Assembly: GCF_025352015.1 (NCBI RefSeq)
Contig: NZ_JANXUG010000066.1
Coordinates: forward strand, 1-64,000
Source: Flavobacterium sp.
GTDB lineage: Bacteria > Bacteroidota > Bacteroidia > Flavobacteriales > Flavobacteriaceae
DNA length: 64,000 nt
Direction: 5' to 3'
Shown: piece by piece, positions 46,508-58,013 of the stretch
Layout: each line of letters begins with the position of its first letter
Position numbering within the stretch: the stretch's first letter is position 1
Notes under the pieces: model-generated
The model's input: only the letters and a program-made list of their open reading frames with translations
Databases searched by the model: none
What the model was told of the DNA's origin: nothing
Position numbers and translations under genes: made by a program

Positions 46508-47839
46508 ATGAATTTTAAAATCGATATAAATTATCGAAAAATAACGCTAAAAAAATTATTGAATTGTCTTCAACTACATGAACATGAAATAATAAAGGCA
46601 TTGTATGACGATTTTAAAAAACCTGCTTTTGAGGCAGTAGCTACAGAAACTAGTTACATCATTGCGGAACTTAACTATACAATAAAAAACATTCATAAAT
46701 GGGCAAAACCTTCAATGGTTTTGCCTTCTTTTATAAATTTTCCTTCTACCGATTATATTTATAAAGAACCCTACGGTAAAATATTAATTATTGCACCTTG
46801 GAATTATCCGTATCAGCTGGCGTTGTGCCCATTAATTGCGGCAGTTGCTGCCGGAAATCAAGTGGTTGTAAAACCTTCGGAATTAACGCCAAATACGTCA
46901 AGAATCATTGCCAAAATCATTAATGAAACTTTTGAAAAAAACCATGTAGATTGTGTAGAAGGCAATGCAAATGTCGCTAAAGAACTACTAGCACAACGCT
47001 GGGATTATATTTTTTTCACAGGAAGCGTAGCCGTTGGTAAACTCGTTGCGAAAGCAGCCGCAGAAAATTTAACACCAGTAACGCTCGAATTAGGTGGAAA
47101 AAATCCTTGCATCATTGATGAAACTGCGAATTTAAAACTTGCTGCAAAAAGAATTGTTTGGGGAAAATTTCTCAACGCCGGTCAAACGTGTATTGCACCA
47201 GATTATTTATTGGTTTCAGAAAATGTAAAACATGTTTTTATTGAATTATTACAAACAGAAATTACCAATGCTTATGGTATAAATCCAGAAACCTCACCTG
47301 ATTTCCCCAGAATCATAAACGAAAAAAACTATAATAGATTACTTGAAATGCTCAAGGACGAAACCATAATTGTTGGTGGAAATGTCAATAGCACTGATTA
47401 TTACATTGCGCCGACACTACTTGATGAACCTCATTTGAATAGTTTAGTCATGGCAACTGAAATTTTTGGACCTATTCTTCCGATACTTTCCTTTAAAAAT
47501 GAAGCTAATCTAGAAAATGTTATCCGCAACTATGAAAAGCCATTATCACTTTTTATTTTTTCCGAAAACAAGTCTTTTGCAAAAAAAATAATTCAGAACT
47601 ATTCTTTTGGCGGCGGCTGTATCAATGATACCGTAATTCATTTTGCCAACCACCGATTACCTTTTGGAGGAGTTGGTCACAGTGGTATTGGCGCTTATCA
47701 TGGTAAATTAAGTTTTGATACTTTTAGTCATCGCAAAGCCATCGTTAAAAAAGCAAATTGGCTCGACATTTCATTACGATATGCACCTTATCAGGGAAAA
47801 ATGAAAAATTTGAAGCGTATTCTAAAATATCTAAACTAA
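46508..47839 (+). CDS. Aldehyde dehydrogenase, class 3-like
   Basis: A 443-residue NAD(P)-dependent aldehyde dehydrogenase. The general base Glu is in VTLELGGKNP, the nucleophile Cys in NAGQTCIAPDY, and the cofactor-site motif IAPWNYPYQLALCPL and FFTGSVAVGK are seen. Length and the N-terminal helical start fit the class 3 / fatty aldehyde group without the C-terminal membrane anchor of mammalian forms. The substrate is probably a medium- or long-chain aldehyde, inferred from family. It ends 49 bases before the histidine kinase gene. Confidence 0.93.
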   Translation: MNFKIDINYRKITLKKLLNCLQLHEHEIIKALYDDFKKPAFEAVATETSYIIAELNYTIKNIHKWAKPSMVLPSFINFPSTDYIYKEPYGKILIIAPWNYPYQLALCPLIAAVAAGNQVVVKPSELTPNTSRIIAKIINETFEKNHVDCVEGNANVAKELLAQRWDYIFFTGSVAVGKLVAKAAAENLTPVTLELGGKNPCIIDETANLKLAAKRIVWGKFLNAGQTCIAPDYLLVSENVKHVFIELLQTEITNAYGINPETSPDFPRIINEKNYNRLLEMLKDETIIVGGNVNSTDYYIAPTLLDEPHLNSLVMATEIFGPILPILSFKNEANLENVIRNYEKPLSLFIFSENKSFAKKIIQNYSFGGGCINDTVIHFANHRLPFGGVGHSGIGAYHGKLSFDTFSHRKAIVKKANWLDISLRYAPYQGKMKNLKRILKYLN

Positions 47840-47888
47840 ATTTACAGATTAGTATCTCAAATAAAATAACCTAATAAACCCAATTAGT

Positions 47889-50800
47889 TTGAGCGATTTT
47901 TTTACTTTTTCTAATACGAACAATGTAATTATTGTAGCTATTTTGTTGTTGTTGCTCTACGCAGCTTATTTTGCAACTAAAAATTCTTTTCAAAAAAAAT
48001 TAAATCTTACCAACCAATCTGAATTTGAGCCCAAAGAGCAACAATATACATTATATCTGCTTTTTTTTGGGATTTCAATTCCTATGATAGAAATAATATT
48101 GCAGATTTTTTATGTACGCGCAAACAGTCTATTGGTAATTAATTTTTTGGTTGGAATTACGCTTATAATTCTTTTCATTCTTTGTACCAAAACCATTTTT
48201 TTTGCCAAGCATATTAGCTCTATTTTTATGTTTTGCTACTTTGGTTATTTCGCATTTATAATTTACCATGTTTTTTTTAAGCAATTCGAATTAATCTCTT
48301 ATGTTGATTTGATAATTCTGTTTTTCTTATCTTATTTTATTTTAAAAAATATAATACATTATTGGTTATTTGTAATTACGGTTTTACTTCTATTGATTGG
48401 CTCTATTGGTTTTAAATTGATACCACAACAAGAGACCATTATTCTTATTTGCGCATTTATCTTAACGGTAACTATTCATATGGCGCGGCACATAGCAATA
48501 ATAGAAACCAAAAATAAATTTGATTTCACAAACATTATTATAAACAATGGGAATTCATTGATTATGACTGCAAACCGAAAAGGTGAAATATCATTCTGCA
48601 GCGAGTCTATTAAAGAAATTTTAGGATATACTGTTAACGAAGTTTTAGGAAATGGATTTTGGAAACTAACCGAAGATGAAGAATTTATCGGCGAAGCTTA
48701 TCATAATAATTATATTGATGAACGATTGTATATCAGAAAACTAAAATGTAAAAATGGTGAATATAAATATATTCAGTGGAAAGACAAAAAATATTCCGAA
48801 GACATCATTATTGGCATTGGTCAAGATATTACGGGCAAAGTTACTATTGAAAATCAATATAGAAGTTTAGTCGAATCGGCAACCGATTTGATTTATGAAA
48901 TAGATTTAGCATCGTTGATAACTTACGCAAACCAGTTTACAGAAAATACGCTTGGTTACGCTAGAGAAGAGTTTATAGGTGAAATTTTTTTCAATTTCAT
49001 ACGAGAAGATTATGTAAATTATGTTGTTGATTTTTATAAAAAAATTCCAAAATCAAAGGAGTACAACGACTTGGTTTTTCCAATTCTGAAAAAAAATAAA
49101 GAAGTCATTTGGGTTTCTCAAAAAGTAACTTTAAAGAAAAATGATAATGGCGATATAATAGGTTTTTCCGCTATTGCTCGGGATATAACACTTATTAAAA
49201 GTCTAGAATTAGAACATTATAACCGTAGCAAAAAAGTTAGAATACACAACCAAACCTTAAAGATATTAACTTCTCAAAGCTATTCAAACAAAGAATCTTT
49301 CAATACCATATTGAAAAATATTTTAAAAATAGCTAGTGTAAATTGTGCGATTGATAGAGTAAGTTATTGGGAATCTCTGAAAGAAGGTATTCGTTGTGAA
49401 AGTCTTTACTATTTACATAGTGATCGCTATGAAAAAAACTTTTTTTTAGATAAAGATAGTCACCCCATTTATTTTAAAAATATTCAAATGGGAACCCAAA
49501 TTGTAGTTTCCAATGTATATGATAATCCTATAACGGTAGAACTTTGTTTTGAATATTTTCCTAAAAATAATATAAAATCTATACTACATACTCCAATACT
49601 TATCAACGGAGAAATTATCGGAATTTTATGCTTTGAAAAAACAGAAACTTCAACAGAATGGGACAATGAAGATATCAATTTTTCACGATCTATTGCAGAT
49701 CTTATAGCCATAGCCATTGAATCACAATTACTATTGGAATCTGACAAAAAACTCACTTATAAAAGTGAAATTTTGACTGTAATAAATAAAAACACTCAAA
49801 AATTCTTGATGTCTAAAAATACAGATGAAATATTTCACGGCATTCTCGGCACTATCGGTAATGTTATAAGAGTTGACCGATTGTCGTTTTTTGAGAATAG
49901 TCCCGAAACAAAATCCTTAAATCAAAGATACCGATGGTCAGCTGAAACTAAATCCTTGACAGATTTAAATCCATTAATTATGGAAGTTTCATACAATCAA
50001 ATTCCAGATGTGGTAGAAAGTTTACTTCAAAATAAACCGTACTATGCAATTATTAGAAAGTTAAAAAATGAGTCTACCAAAGCGTTTTTTGAAAAGGTAA
50101 ATACAAAATCAATTTTACTTTTACCTGTTTTCGTTAAAAAAAACCTATACGGCATCATAGCATTTGTGATAACTCAATATGAACGTGAATGGACTACAGA
50201 TGAAATTAGTACACTTCAAACGTTGGCTAATAACATATCTTATTCTATAGAACGAAATCTGAACGAGTCCATTATCAAAGAAAGCGAAGAAAAATTCAGA
50301 CTTTTAGCCAGCAATATTCCAGGAACTGTGCATCTTTCTACTTATGATGACAAATGGTCAAAAATATATTTGAACGATGAAATAGAAACACTCACGGGCT
50401 ATCCGAAAGAAGATTTTCTTCAAAATAAAATATATTTTATTGATTTGGTGCATCCAGATGATATCAAAATTGTAAAAAATAAAGCGGATGATTTTTTTAA
50501 AGGAAAGCAAAAAATTCATTTAATATATAGAATTATCAACAAAGCAGGTCATTATATATGGGTTGAAGAATTTGGAGAACCAATTTTTAAAGACAATAAA
50601 ATAGAATATATTGTAGGCATTTTGATAGATATCACCCAAAGAATGGAAGCTGAGGAAGCCATAAAAGCAAAAAATTATGCTGAAGCTGCTAACAAAGCAA
50701 AATCAGAGTTTTTAGCCAATATGAGTCACGAAATTAGAACGCCTCTAAATGGTATTATTGGGTTTACAGAACTTTTAATGAATACAAATTTGGAAAATAT

Positions 50801-51839
50801 TCAATTAAAATACATGGACACCATCAATCAATCAGCCAATTCGTTGATGGAAGTTATCAATAACATTCTTGATTTTTCAAAAATTGAATCAGGAAAATTA
50901 GAACTAAACATAGAAGAAATTAGCCTCCACGAAATTACAGTTCAAGTGATTGATTTGATAAAATATGAATCGGATTTAAAAAAATTAGAAATTAAATTAG
51001 CGATTGATACTAAAGTTCCAAAATATATTTGGGTTGACTACATTCGGTTGAAACAAGTATTGATAAATCTGTTAAGTAATGCTGTGAAATTTACCGAAAA
51101 AGGAGAGATTAATTTAAACGTTTCTGTTTTTAAAATTATTGATACAGATAAAATTCAGTTAAAATTTTCTGTAAAAGATACTGGCATCGGTATAAACAAG
51201 AAAAACCAAGTACGAATATTTGAAGCGTTTTCACAAGAAGATAATTCGACAACCAAAAAATATGGAGGAACAGGTTTAGGACTTAGTATTTCAAATCAAT
51301 TATTAAGTTTGATGGATAGCCAATTAAAGCTTACAAGTGGTTTAGGAAAAGGAAGCGAGTTTAGTTTTGTATTAGAAGTAGCCTATTCTGACCAACAAAC
51401 ATTTGAAAATAACAGATTAGCTACTAAAATAGCCCCAGTATTATCTAACATTATTACTCAAAAAGAAAAAATAATTTACATTGTTGAGGATAATAAAATA
51501 AACATGTTATTGGCAAAAACTTTGATACTACAAATTATTCCAAATGCCGTAGTTTATGAATTTGAAAACGGAAAAGAGGTTTTAGAAAAAACACATACAC
51601 TTTTGCCCGATTTAATTTTGATGGATATTCAAATGCCAATTATGAATGGCTATGACTCGACCACAGAAATTAGAAAAATACCGCACCTCGAAAAAATTCC
51701 TATAATTGCGCTTACGGCAGGAACTATTGTTGGCGAAAAAGAAAAGTGCATCAAATTTGGCATGAATGACTACATTTCAAAACCAATAGATAAGTGTGTA
51801 ATGCTAAAAATTATAAATAAATGGATAGCAGTTAATTAA
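47889..51839 (+). CDS. Hybrid sensor histidine kinase, membrane-bound, PAS/GAF-rich
   Basis: A 1316-residue sensor. Order of domains: about six or seven membrane helices (residues 12-205), PAS at about 215-315 and 325-435, two GAF domains at about 455-610 and 620-780, a third PAS at about 790-915, HisKA with phospho-His947 ([10 protein letters not shown]), HATPase (N-box [22 protein letters not shown]), and a C-terminal receiver with Asp1246 (LILMDIQMP). Start is TTG because the frame is closed by a stop at 47862 and no ATG lies between. No dedicated regulator is adjacent. The signal is unknown, but three PAS and two GAF domains allow several inputs. Confidence 0.92.
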   Translation: MSDFFTFSNTNNVIIVAILLLLLYAAYFATKNSFQKKLNLTNQSEFEPKEQQYTLYLLFFGISIPMIEIILQIFYVRANSLLVINFLVGITLIILFILCTKTIFFAKHISSIFMFCYFGYFAFIIYHVFFKQFELISYVDLIILFFLSYFILKNIIHYWLFVITVLLLLIGSIGFKLIPQQETIILICAFILTVTIHMARHIAIIETKNKFDFTNIIINNGNSLIMTANRKGEISFCSESIKEILGYTVNEVLGNGFWKLTEDEEFIGEAYHNNYIDERLYIRKLKCKNGEYKYIQWKDKKYSEDIIIGIGQDITGKVTIENQYRSLVESATDLIYEIDLASLITYANQFTENTLGYAREEFIGEIFFNFIREDYVNYVVDFYKKIPKSKEYNDLVFPILKKNKEVIWVSQKVTLKKNDNGDIIGFSAIARDITLIKSLELEHYNRSKKVRIHNQTLKILTSQSYSNKESFNTILKNILKIASVNCAIDRVSYWESLKEGIRCESLYYLHSDRYEKNFFLDKDSHPIYFKNIQMGTQIVVSNVYDNPITVELCFEYFPKNNIKSILHTPILINGEIIGILCFEKTETSTEWDNEDINFSRSIADLIAIAIESQLLLESDKKLTYKSEILTVINKNTQKFLMSKNTDEIFHGILGTIGNVIRVDRLSFFENSPETKSLNQRYRWSAETKSLTDLNPLIMEVSYNQIPDVVESLLQNKPYYAIIRKLKNESTKAFFEKVNTKSILLLPVFVKKNLYGIIAFVITQYEREWTTDEISTLQTLANNISYSIERNLNESIIKESEEKFRLLASNIPGTVHLSTYDDKWSKIYLNDEIETLTGYPKEDFLQNKIYFIDLVHPDDIKIVKNKADDFFKGKQKIHLIYRIINKAGHYIWVEEFGEPIFKDNKIEYIVGILIDITQRMEAEEAIKAKNYAEAANKAKSEFLANMSHEIRTPLNGIIGFTELLMNTNLENIQLKYMDTINQSANSLMEVINNILDFSKIESGKLELNIEEISLHEITVQVIDLIKYESDLKKLEIKLAIDTKVPKYIWVDYIRLKQVLINLLSNAVKFTEKGEINLNVSVFKIIDTDKIQLKFSVKDTGIGINKKNQVRIFEAFSQEDNSTTKKYGGTGLGLSISNQLLSLMDSQLKLTSGLGKGSEFSFVLEVAYSDQQTFENNRLATKIAPVLSNIITQKEKIIYIVEDNKINMLLAKTLILQIIPNAVVYEFENGKEVLEKTHTLLPDLILMDIQMPIMNGYDSTTEIRKIPHLEKIPIIALTAGTIVGEKEKCIKFGMNDYISKPIDKCVMLKIINKWIAVN

Positions 51840-52013
51840 AATTTATTACTGCTTTTAAATGTAATTCAAAAAAATAGCCACCAGAGCCAAACTTCAACTA
51901 AACAGAGCAAATCTGGCTACGAACAGAACATATCAGCAAAAAATGTATTGGTTTAAAAAAGGATAAAGCGCAGGCGCCATTTAACAAGGTTACACTTTTT
52001 TAGCGTTGATAGA

Positions 52014-53549
52014 TTAACCTAACCAGCCTTCTCGATCCAAACTTCTATATTGAATAGCTTCCGCAATATGATTAGAAACCACGATTTCTGCAGCTTCTAA
52101 ATCGGCAATGGTTCTCGCAACTTTCAAGATTCGGTCAAAAGCTCTTGCGGAAAGATTCAAACGTTCCATTGCAGTTTTTAGAAGTTGCAACGATGTTTCA
52201 TCCAGCGCACAATATTCTCTGATTTGCTTGGAACTCATTTGTGCATTGTAATGAATGGTATCAAAACCTGCAAATCGAATCGTTTGAATTTCTCTGGCAG
52301 CGGTTACTCGTTTTCTAATCTCAACGCTGCTTTCGCCTTTTCTAGTTTCTGTCAATTTATCAAAAGGAACTGGTGTTACTTCTATATGAATGTCGATGCG
52401 GTCTAATAAAGGTCCCGAAATTTTACCCAAATACCGTTGCATTTCGTGTGGTGAAGACGATTGCGGTGCATCTGGATCATTAAAATAGCCACTTGGACTT
52501 GGGTTCATACTTGCTACCAACATGAAAGAGGATGGATAGGTAATCGTAAATTTTGCTCGCGAAATAGTAACTTCTCTATCTTCCAAAGGTTGGCGCATCA
52601 CTTCCAGAACTTCTCTTTTAAATTCGGGCAATTCGTCCAAAAATAAAACGCCGTTATGCGCTAACGAAATTTCGCCAGGTTGCGGATAACTTCCACCACC
52701 AACTAATGAAACCGAACTTGCGGTGTGATGCGGACTTCTAAAAGGCCGCTGGTTCATCAATCCGCTGTCTTTCACTTTTCCTGCAACGCTATGAATCTTT
52801 GTAGTCTCTAATGCTTCATGTAAGGTCATTGGCGGTAAAATACTGGGCAAACGCTTCGCAAGCATTGTCTTCCCAGAACCTGGTGGGCCAATTAAAATAA
52901 TGTTATGTCCGCCAGCAGCGGCAATTTCCATGCATCTTTTAATGCTTTCTTGTCCTTTGACATCCGAAAAATCAAATTCTGGAAAATCCAGCGTTTTATA
53001 AAACTCTTCTCTAGTATCGATGAGCGTGGGTTGAATAGTGCTTTTTCCTTCAAAAAAATCAATAACTTGAGTGACGTTTTCAATTCCATATACATCTAAT
53101 CCTGCAACTATTGCGGCTTCTTTAACGTTCTGAATCGGAAGAAAAAAACCTTTGAAACCTTCTTCTTTTGCTTTGATAGCAATAGACAAGGCTCCTTTTA
53201 TGGGTTGCAAACCTCCATCCAATGACAATTCGCCCATTATTAAATAGTCACCAACTTCATCAGCTTTTATTTGTGCCGATGCCGCAAGAATTCCAATAGC
53301 CAAAGTCAAATCGTAAGCCGAACCTTCTTTGCGTAAATCGGCTGGAGCCATATTTATAGTGATTTTTTTCCCAGGAAGTTGGTATCCATTATTTTTTAAA
53401 GCAGCCGCAATTCGGTAACTACTTTCTTTAATGGCATTATCGGGTAAACCCACGAGATGGTAGCCAACACCCTTATCAATATTTACCTCGACGGTTATAG
53501 TAGTGGCCTCGACTCCAAAGACTGCACTTCCAAAAACTTTTACTAACAT
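52014..53549 (-). CDS. YifB/ComM family Mg-chelatase-like AAA ATPase
   Basis: A 511-residue protein. The N-terminal domain (1-170) is Lon-protease-like (EVNIDKGVGYHLVGLPDNAIKESS, LPGKKITINMAPADLRKEG). The Mg-chelatase-like AAA domain follows, with Walker A IGPPGSGKTML, the RPFRSPHHTAS and LFLDELPEF motifs, and a C-terminal domain. ComM-type proteins aid homologous recombination of incoming DNA during transformation. It stands alone with its upstream gap facing the PPK2 gene. The length matches the family. Confidence 0.93.
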   Translation of the reverse strand: MLVKVFGSAVFGVEATTITVEVNIDKGVGYHLVGLPDNAIKESSYRIAAALKNNGYQLPGKKITINMAPADLRKEGSAYDLTLAIGILAASAQIKADEVGDYLIMGELSLDGGLQPIKGALSIAIKAKEEGFKGFFLPIQNVKEAAIVAGLDVYGIENVTQVIDFFEGKSTIQPTLIDTREEFYKTLDFPEFDFSDVKGQESIKRCMEIAAAGGHNIILIGPPGSGKTMLAKRLPSILPPMTLHEALETTKIHSVAGKVKDSGLMNQRPFRSPHHTASSVSLVGGGSYPQPGEISLAHNGVLFLDELPEFKREVLEVMRQPLEDREVTISRAKFTITYPSSFMLVASMNPSPSGYFNDPDAPQSSSPHEMQRYLGKISGPLLDRIDIHIEVTPVPFDKLTETRKGESSVEIRKRVTAAREIQTIRFAGFDTIHYNAQMSSKQIREYCALDETSLQLLKTAMERLNLSARAFDRILKVARTIADLEAAEIVVSNHIAEAIQYRSLDREGWLG

Positions 53550-53758
53550 TGAAAAAAATTAAAGATTTGACTCAAAAATAAGTATTATTCTATAATAGTA
53601 ACTTACAACTTTATAGAAATAGTAAGATTTTAATTAAATTGGATATTAATTTCTGCAAGACATGATAACAATTTAACCGTATCGCTAATTCTTTCGATTT
53701 TTAGAAAGCGTAATAGATAAAATATTTCCATAAATTTACAATTATAAAAAGGTACATT

Positions 53759-54634
53759 ATGAAAAAAATACATCCAGAAGATTTTAGAATTGTTAATGCT
53801 ATAACGTTATCAAAAATCCCAACTGCGAGCACCATTGAAGCCGATGATGATGAAAAAAAAGAAGAATTACTAAAAATTCAGCAAAAGTTAAGCAAACGTC
53901 AAGACAAGATGTATGCTCACAACCGACATGCGGTTTTGATTTGTTTGCAAGGCATGGATACTAGTGGAAAGGATGGCATCATTAGGGAAGTTTTTAAAGA
54001 ATTTAATACGCGAGGTGTGGTAGTTCATAGTTTTAAAACTCCTAATTCATCAGAGCTGGAACACGATTATTTGTGGCGTCATTACATCGCTTTGCCCGAA
54101 AAAGGAAAGTTTGGAGTTTTCAACAGAACTTATTACGAAAATGTATTGGTAACTAGGGTACATCCAGAATATCTTTTGTTTGAGAATTTGCCTGGTATAG
54201 AAAAAGTAGAGGATATTACGCCAAAATTTTGGACAGACCGCATGGAACAAATTAATAACTTCGAAAAACATCTATCCCAAAACGGGACGCTTGTATTGAA
54301 ATTTTACCTTCATATTAGTAAAGAGGAACAACGCAAACGATTGTTAAAACGATTGGAAAATCCTGATGATAATTGGAAATTTTCTACAGGTGATTTGAAA
54401 GAACGAGAACACTGGGAGGAATATATTCACTATTATGAAGAGGCTATTAATAACACTTCAAAAGAACATGCGCCTTGGTTTGTGATTCCTGCTGATGATA
54501 AACAAATGGCACGATGTATTGTTGCCAAAATTATTTGGGAAGAAATGCAAAAACTTACAGATATTGCCCAGCCTGAACTAGACCCAAAAGTAAAAGATAA
54601 TATTGATGTGTATAAAGAGGAATTGAGTAAATAA
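53759..54634 (+). CDS. ppk2: Polyphosphate:nucleotide phosphotransferase (PPK2 family)
   Basis: A 291-residue P-loop kinase. Walker A is GMDTSGKDG, the basic pocket HDYLWR, and the RTYYENVLVTRVHPE, DRMEQINNFEKHL and lid EEQRKRLLKRLENP motifs match PPK2. These enzymes use polyphosphate to phosphorylate nucleoside mono- or diphosphates. Which nucleotides it prefers cannot be read by eye. It ends at a bidirectional terminator shared with the convergent surface-protein gene. Confidence 0.92.
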   Translation: MKKIHPEDFRIVNAITLSKIPTASTIEADDDEKKEELLKIQQKLSKRQDKMYAHNRHAVLICLQGMDTSGKDGIIREVFKEFNTRGVVVHSFKTPNSSELEHDYLWRHYIALPEKGKFGVFNRTYYENVLVTRVHPEYLLFENLPGIEKVEDITPKFWTDRMEQINNFEKHLSQNGTLVLKFYLHISKEEQRKRLLKRLENPDDNWKFSTGDLKEREHWEEYIHYYEEAINNTSKEHAPWFVIPADDKQMARCIVAKIIWEEMQKLTDIAQPELDPKVKDNIDVYKEELSK

Positions 54635-54669
54635 AAAAAAGCGTTCATATTACCGAACGCATTTTTTTT
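54633..54669. terminator. Bidirectional terminator
   Basis: GCGTTC / GAACGC stem with an eight-base loop, A-run before and T-run after, so it can end PPK2 on the plus strand and the T9SS gene on the minus strand. Confidence 0.85.
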
Positions 54670-54684
54670 ATAAGAAGTTAAACA

Positions 54685-56898
54685 TTATTCTTTTATCACT
54701 TTTATACATTGTATAATGTCATCAGCGGAAACTTTTAAAATATAAGTTCCTTTAACAAGGTTTGAAAGGTCTATTTGTTTTTGGTCAGCATTTACAGCTT
54801 TAAATGTTACTTGTTGACCCAATAAATTGTAAACCGCAACATTAGAAATTGTTTTGTCATAACTAATTGATATTATATCTTTTACGGGGTTAGGTGATAC
54901 GCTGAATTTTGAAGAATTGAAACTAGTGTTTCCTAAACCAAGTGTAATAGAAATATCATCTACAAAAAGAAAAAACTGGTTAGCAATAGAATATGCATTA
55001 AAACCAAAATAATAATCGCCCGAAGTTGCTGGAATAAAGTTTACTGTATTTTGTGTTTGCGTATTTCCTGTAATATTTGGATGATCTGCTAATATGGTTG
55101 TCATTGCTGCCGCATTGGCTGCAGTACCATAGCTTACTTTTAAATTTTCTCTAAAGGTTAAACTATTATTGCCATATTTATAAGAAATAGTATAATTAAT
55201 TCCCGCACTAAGTGTTACGGCATTTGTATAAAACCATGTATTGGCTGCGTTGGTTTGAGAATAATTATATTGTAGCGTTTTAGAATTAAAACCTGTACTA
55301 GCACTAGGATTATTTACTGTTATCCAATTATTGCCAGTTCCAACGTTTTGAACTGTGGTGCAAATTGGCATTTGAGGAACAAGAGCGGATTCGAAATCTT
55401 GTGTATAAGGCACTGTAGAAACAGTACAAAGTGTGTTGAAATTACTAGATAAACTCCATTCGCTCGAATTGGTTATACTACAAACCGCTCTTACCCAAAA
55501 ATAATAGGTTGTTGATGAGTTTAAACCAGTAAGAATTACAGTTGTGTTGCCAGAAACCACAGATCCCGTAGGAGTTGTAGCTGCAGATGGAACAACATTA
55601 GAAGTTGAAACATAATATTGATAACCGTTTGCAGGTGCTGAAATTGATGCAGTCCATGAAATAGTTGCTCCTGTCAAAGTAATATTTGAGACACTTAAAT
55701 TGGTTGGTTCAACACAACTTGGTAAAACTTCCCAAACGACATCATCTATCAAAATGCTAGTTTCAGGTGTCCCCGAATGTCTAAACGCCAATACTTGACT
55801 ACTTCCAGGTGCAGTTCCTGGTAATAAAGTGAAAGCATCATAGGTAGAATTAGAACTAGTGGTAAACGATTGCATGTTTACAAACGAAGACGCTTCGGCA
55901 GGATTAGGTAGATAACCTACTTCAAAAACACCACCAGCTGTCAAGTTTCCTTTAGCTTTAAAACGTAATCTGTGAGTACCATCTCCAGCATTAGAAACAG
56001 GTCTAATAGCAACAATTGCCTTTCCTCTAATAACAGAGGTAGTAGTATTGGTACCGAATAAATAAATTAAATTTGGAGCTGATGTCGCAGATGCATCTGC
56101 TTGTATTCGAGTTGCTCCACCATTACCAACTCTTTTCCAACAATCTGGAAATGTTAATGCGGCATCAAAGTTTTCAGTAAAATCGGTTACAGGGGTGCAC
56201 ATGGTTGAAAAATCTCGTAAAGAACTCCAACATGATTTACTTGTGCTACTGCAGGCAGAACGCACCCAAACTTTATAGCTTGTATTTATAGACAAACCAT
56301 TAATAGTAACTGTTGTTATTCCAGCTCCAACAGAACCTGTTGGGGTTGTAGTATTATTTGGAGCAATGCTTGAACTAATATAATATTCATAACCATTTGC
56401 TGGATTGCTGTTGGATGCAGTCCAAGATATGTTTACAGAATTTGTGGTAAGGTTTGAAAACATTAAATCAGTAGGAGGATTACAACTTACTGCATTGTTA
56501 CAAATTACTCCTCTAATTCTGTTAATTTGATCTTCGCCACAGAGACCATCATTTAAGTTAGTATAAAATTTAACATCTCCTGAAAAGGTTGCATACCAAG
56601 TTACACTACCAATTCCGTATGCTAAAACAAAATTACTTTCAGTAGTGTTTAAGGTACTAATAGTTATGAGGTCTGAAGTAGTAGAACTTGTAAAAGTATA
56701 GGTTATTCCAGCTGTGACAGTGACTGTTGAGTATTCTCCCGCATAACCATCGGTTACAATTTGATTTATTGTAGTTCCGTCACAAGTTGCAGGTGTATAA
56801 GAAACATTGAATGGATATTGAGTAGTAGAGGTAATACATTGTGCTGAAATATAAGAACCGATTACTAATAGCAAAATGGTAAGCATAATTTTTTTCAT
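54685..56898 (-). CDS. Surface/secreted protein with two fibronectin type III domains and T9SS sorting tail
   Basis: A 737-residue protein with a signal peptide (MKKIMLTILLLVIGSYISAQ). An N-terminal GEVED-like beta domain is followed by FN3 domain 1 (PPTDLMFSNLTTNSVNISW, about 140-230), a jelly-roll-like segment (TENFDAALTFPDCW, about 240-395), FN3 domain 2 (EPTNLSVSNITLTGATISW, about 395-490), a second such segment, and a C-terminal T9SS type A sorting domain (SVSPNPVKDIISI... to IKVIKE). This predicts export by the type IX system, then surface attachment or release. No enzyme motif was recognised. It is the last of three surface-protein genes on this strand. Confidence 0.85.
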   Translation of the reverse strand: MKKIMLTILLLVIGSYISAQCITSTTQYPFNVSYTPATCDGTTINQIVTDGYAGEYSTVTVTAGITYTFTSSTTSDLITISTLNTTESNFVLAYGIGSVTWYATFSGDVKFYTNLNDGLCGEDQINRIRGVICNNAVSCNPPTDLMFSNLTTNSVNISWTASNSNPANGYEYYISSSIAPNNTTTPTGSVGAGITTVTINGLSINTSYKVWVRSACSSTSKSCWSSLRDFSTMCTPVTDFTENFDAALTFPDCWKRVGNGGATRIQADASATSAPNLIYLFGTNTTTSVIRGKAIVAIRPVSNAGDGTHRLRFKAKGNLTAGGVFEVGYLPNPAEASSFVNMQSFTTSSNSTYDAFTLLPGTAPGSSQVLAFRHSGTPETSILIDDVVWEVLPSCVEPTNLSVSNITLTGATISWTASISAPANGYQYYVSTSNVVPSAATTPTGSVVSGNTTVILTGLNSSTTYYFWVRAVCSITNSSEWSLSSNFNTLCTVSTVPYTQDFESALVPQMPICTTVQNVGTGNNWITVNNPSASTGFNSKTLQYNYSQTNAANTWFYTNAVTLSAGINYTISYKYGNNSLTFRENLKVSYGTAANAAAMTTILADHPNITGNTQTQNTVNFIPATSGDYYFGFNAYSIANQFFLFVDDISITLGLGNTSFNSSKFSVSPNPVKDIISISYDKTISNVAVYNLLGQQVTFKAVNADQKQIDLSNLVKGTYILKVSADDIIQCIKVIKE

Positions 56899-56932
56899 AA
56901 TATTTAATTTGTGTTTATGAGTATTTGTATAG

Positions 56933-56956
56933 AAAAAAAGTCCCGTTTTGGGACTT
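56933..56956 (-). terminator. Terminator on the minus strand between surface-protein genes
   Basis: Reading the minus strand, AAGTCCC - AAAAC - GGGACTT is followed by a T-run. It falls 18 bases past the stop of the 337-residue gene, so the two following genes are probably not fully read through. Confidence 0.85.
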
Positions 56957-56973
56957 ATGAATATTTTTTTAAA

Positions 56974-57987
56974 TTAATTCACTACTATTTTTTGAGTAAA
57001 ACGTTGATTAGTTGACGAAAGAATTTCAACTATATATACACCAATATTTTTGATTGGGTTAATAGCCACATCGTTAACCGTTTCTTGTAATGAGATGGTT
57101 TTACTTTCTACTTTTCGTCCTTGAATATCGTAGATAATTAAGCTAGCATTGTCTAAAGACACATTGGATTTGATATTTATAACACCATTATTTACTTGAT
57201 TGCAGGCTATGGTAAATGTATTTTTATTGAATTCATTATTGGAAAGATTTAAAGTTAAACCTGCCCAAGTTGAAGCAACACTTATTAATCCTGCAAAACC
57301 ATTAGGAATTGTTCCTGATGCTGCATTTTGTCTAAAGGCTAAACTTTTAATAGACCCTGCTTGATCCGTTCCGCTAGTAGTGCTTAGTGATGGTGTCATC
57401 GGCTCACCAGCTCCATAAGTAGGGTCTACATATACATTTAAAACATCATCATTTGTACCTGAAAATATAGAGTATTTAAAAATAATTAAATGATTTTGAT
57501 TATAATTGTAGGCGCCTGTAGCATATGTAGGCGTTACACTTGAACCTTTTATGGCTCCAACATTAAAAGTGCCGCCACCTGCAGCTCTTATATATAATCT
57601 AAATGAAGCAGCAAATGCTCCTGTTGAAACTCTAAAACAATCTTGAGGAGAACCAGAAGCACTAGATACATTGATAACAATCCCAACGTAAACATCTGAA
57701 CTTGTCACAGATGTAAATAATGTTCCGTTGCTATCAGAGTCATTTTTTAACTCTACAGATTTAGCTGAACTTCCATAACCAAAATAGCTAATAGGTGTTG
57801 TTGTAACTAAACTAGAACATAATATGCCACTACATGAACCAAGTCCAGCTGGACCTTGATTTGTCCATGTTCCTTGACCGCTTAATTGCATTCCTGCATT
57901 ATAACTTGCAAAAGTTTCTTGAAAGATATTTTGCGCATTAACGGCAAATGCCGTTATAGTTAAAACTGAAAGTAAAATTTTTTTCAT
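56974..57987 (-). CDS. Secreted protein with T9SS sorting tail (paralog A)
   Basis: A 337-residue protein with signal peptide (cleaved near FAVNAQ). The body carries beta-sandwich-like sequence (SYFGYGSSAKSVEL, DVLNVYVDPTYGAGEP, GFAGLISVASTWAG) and the chain ends in a T9SS type A sorting domain (QETVNDVAINPI... to KIVVN). The sequence is clearly homologous to its downstream-strand neighbour (58014-59075): the same blocks occur in the same order. No catalytic residues or known ligand could be assigned. Confidence 0.8.
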   Translation of the reverse strand: MKKILLSVLTITAFAVNAQNIFQETFASYNAGMQLSGQGTWTNQGPAGLGSCSGILCSSLVTTTPISYFGYGSSAKSVELKNDSDSNGTLFTSVTSSDVYVGIVINVSSASGSPQDCFRVSTGAFAASFRLYIRAAGGGTFNVGAIKGSSVTPTYATGAYNYNQNHLIIFKYSIFSGTNDDVLNVYVDPTYGAGEPMTPSLSTTSGTDQAGSIKSLAFRQNAASGTIPNGFAGLISVASTWAGLTLNLSNNEFNKNTFTIACNQVNNGVINIKSNVSLDNASLIIYDIQGRKVESKTISLQETVNDVAINPIKNIGVYIVEILSSTNQRFTQKIVVN

Positions 57988-58013
57988 TGTAATTGTATTT
58001 ATGTTGTTCGTAT

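Noticed and set aside
51840-52013. Intergenic stretch with GGATAAAGCGCAGGCGCC that could be a repeat or small RNA
   Set aside because: No promoter, no clear hairpin with T-run and no other copy in the window; not enough to support a feature.
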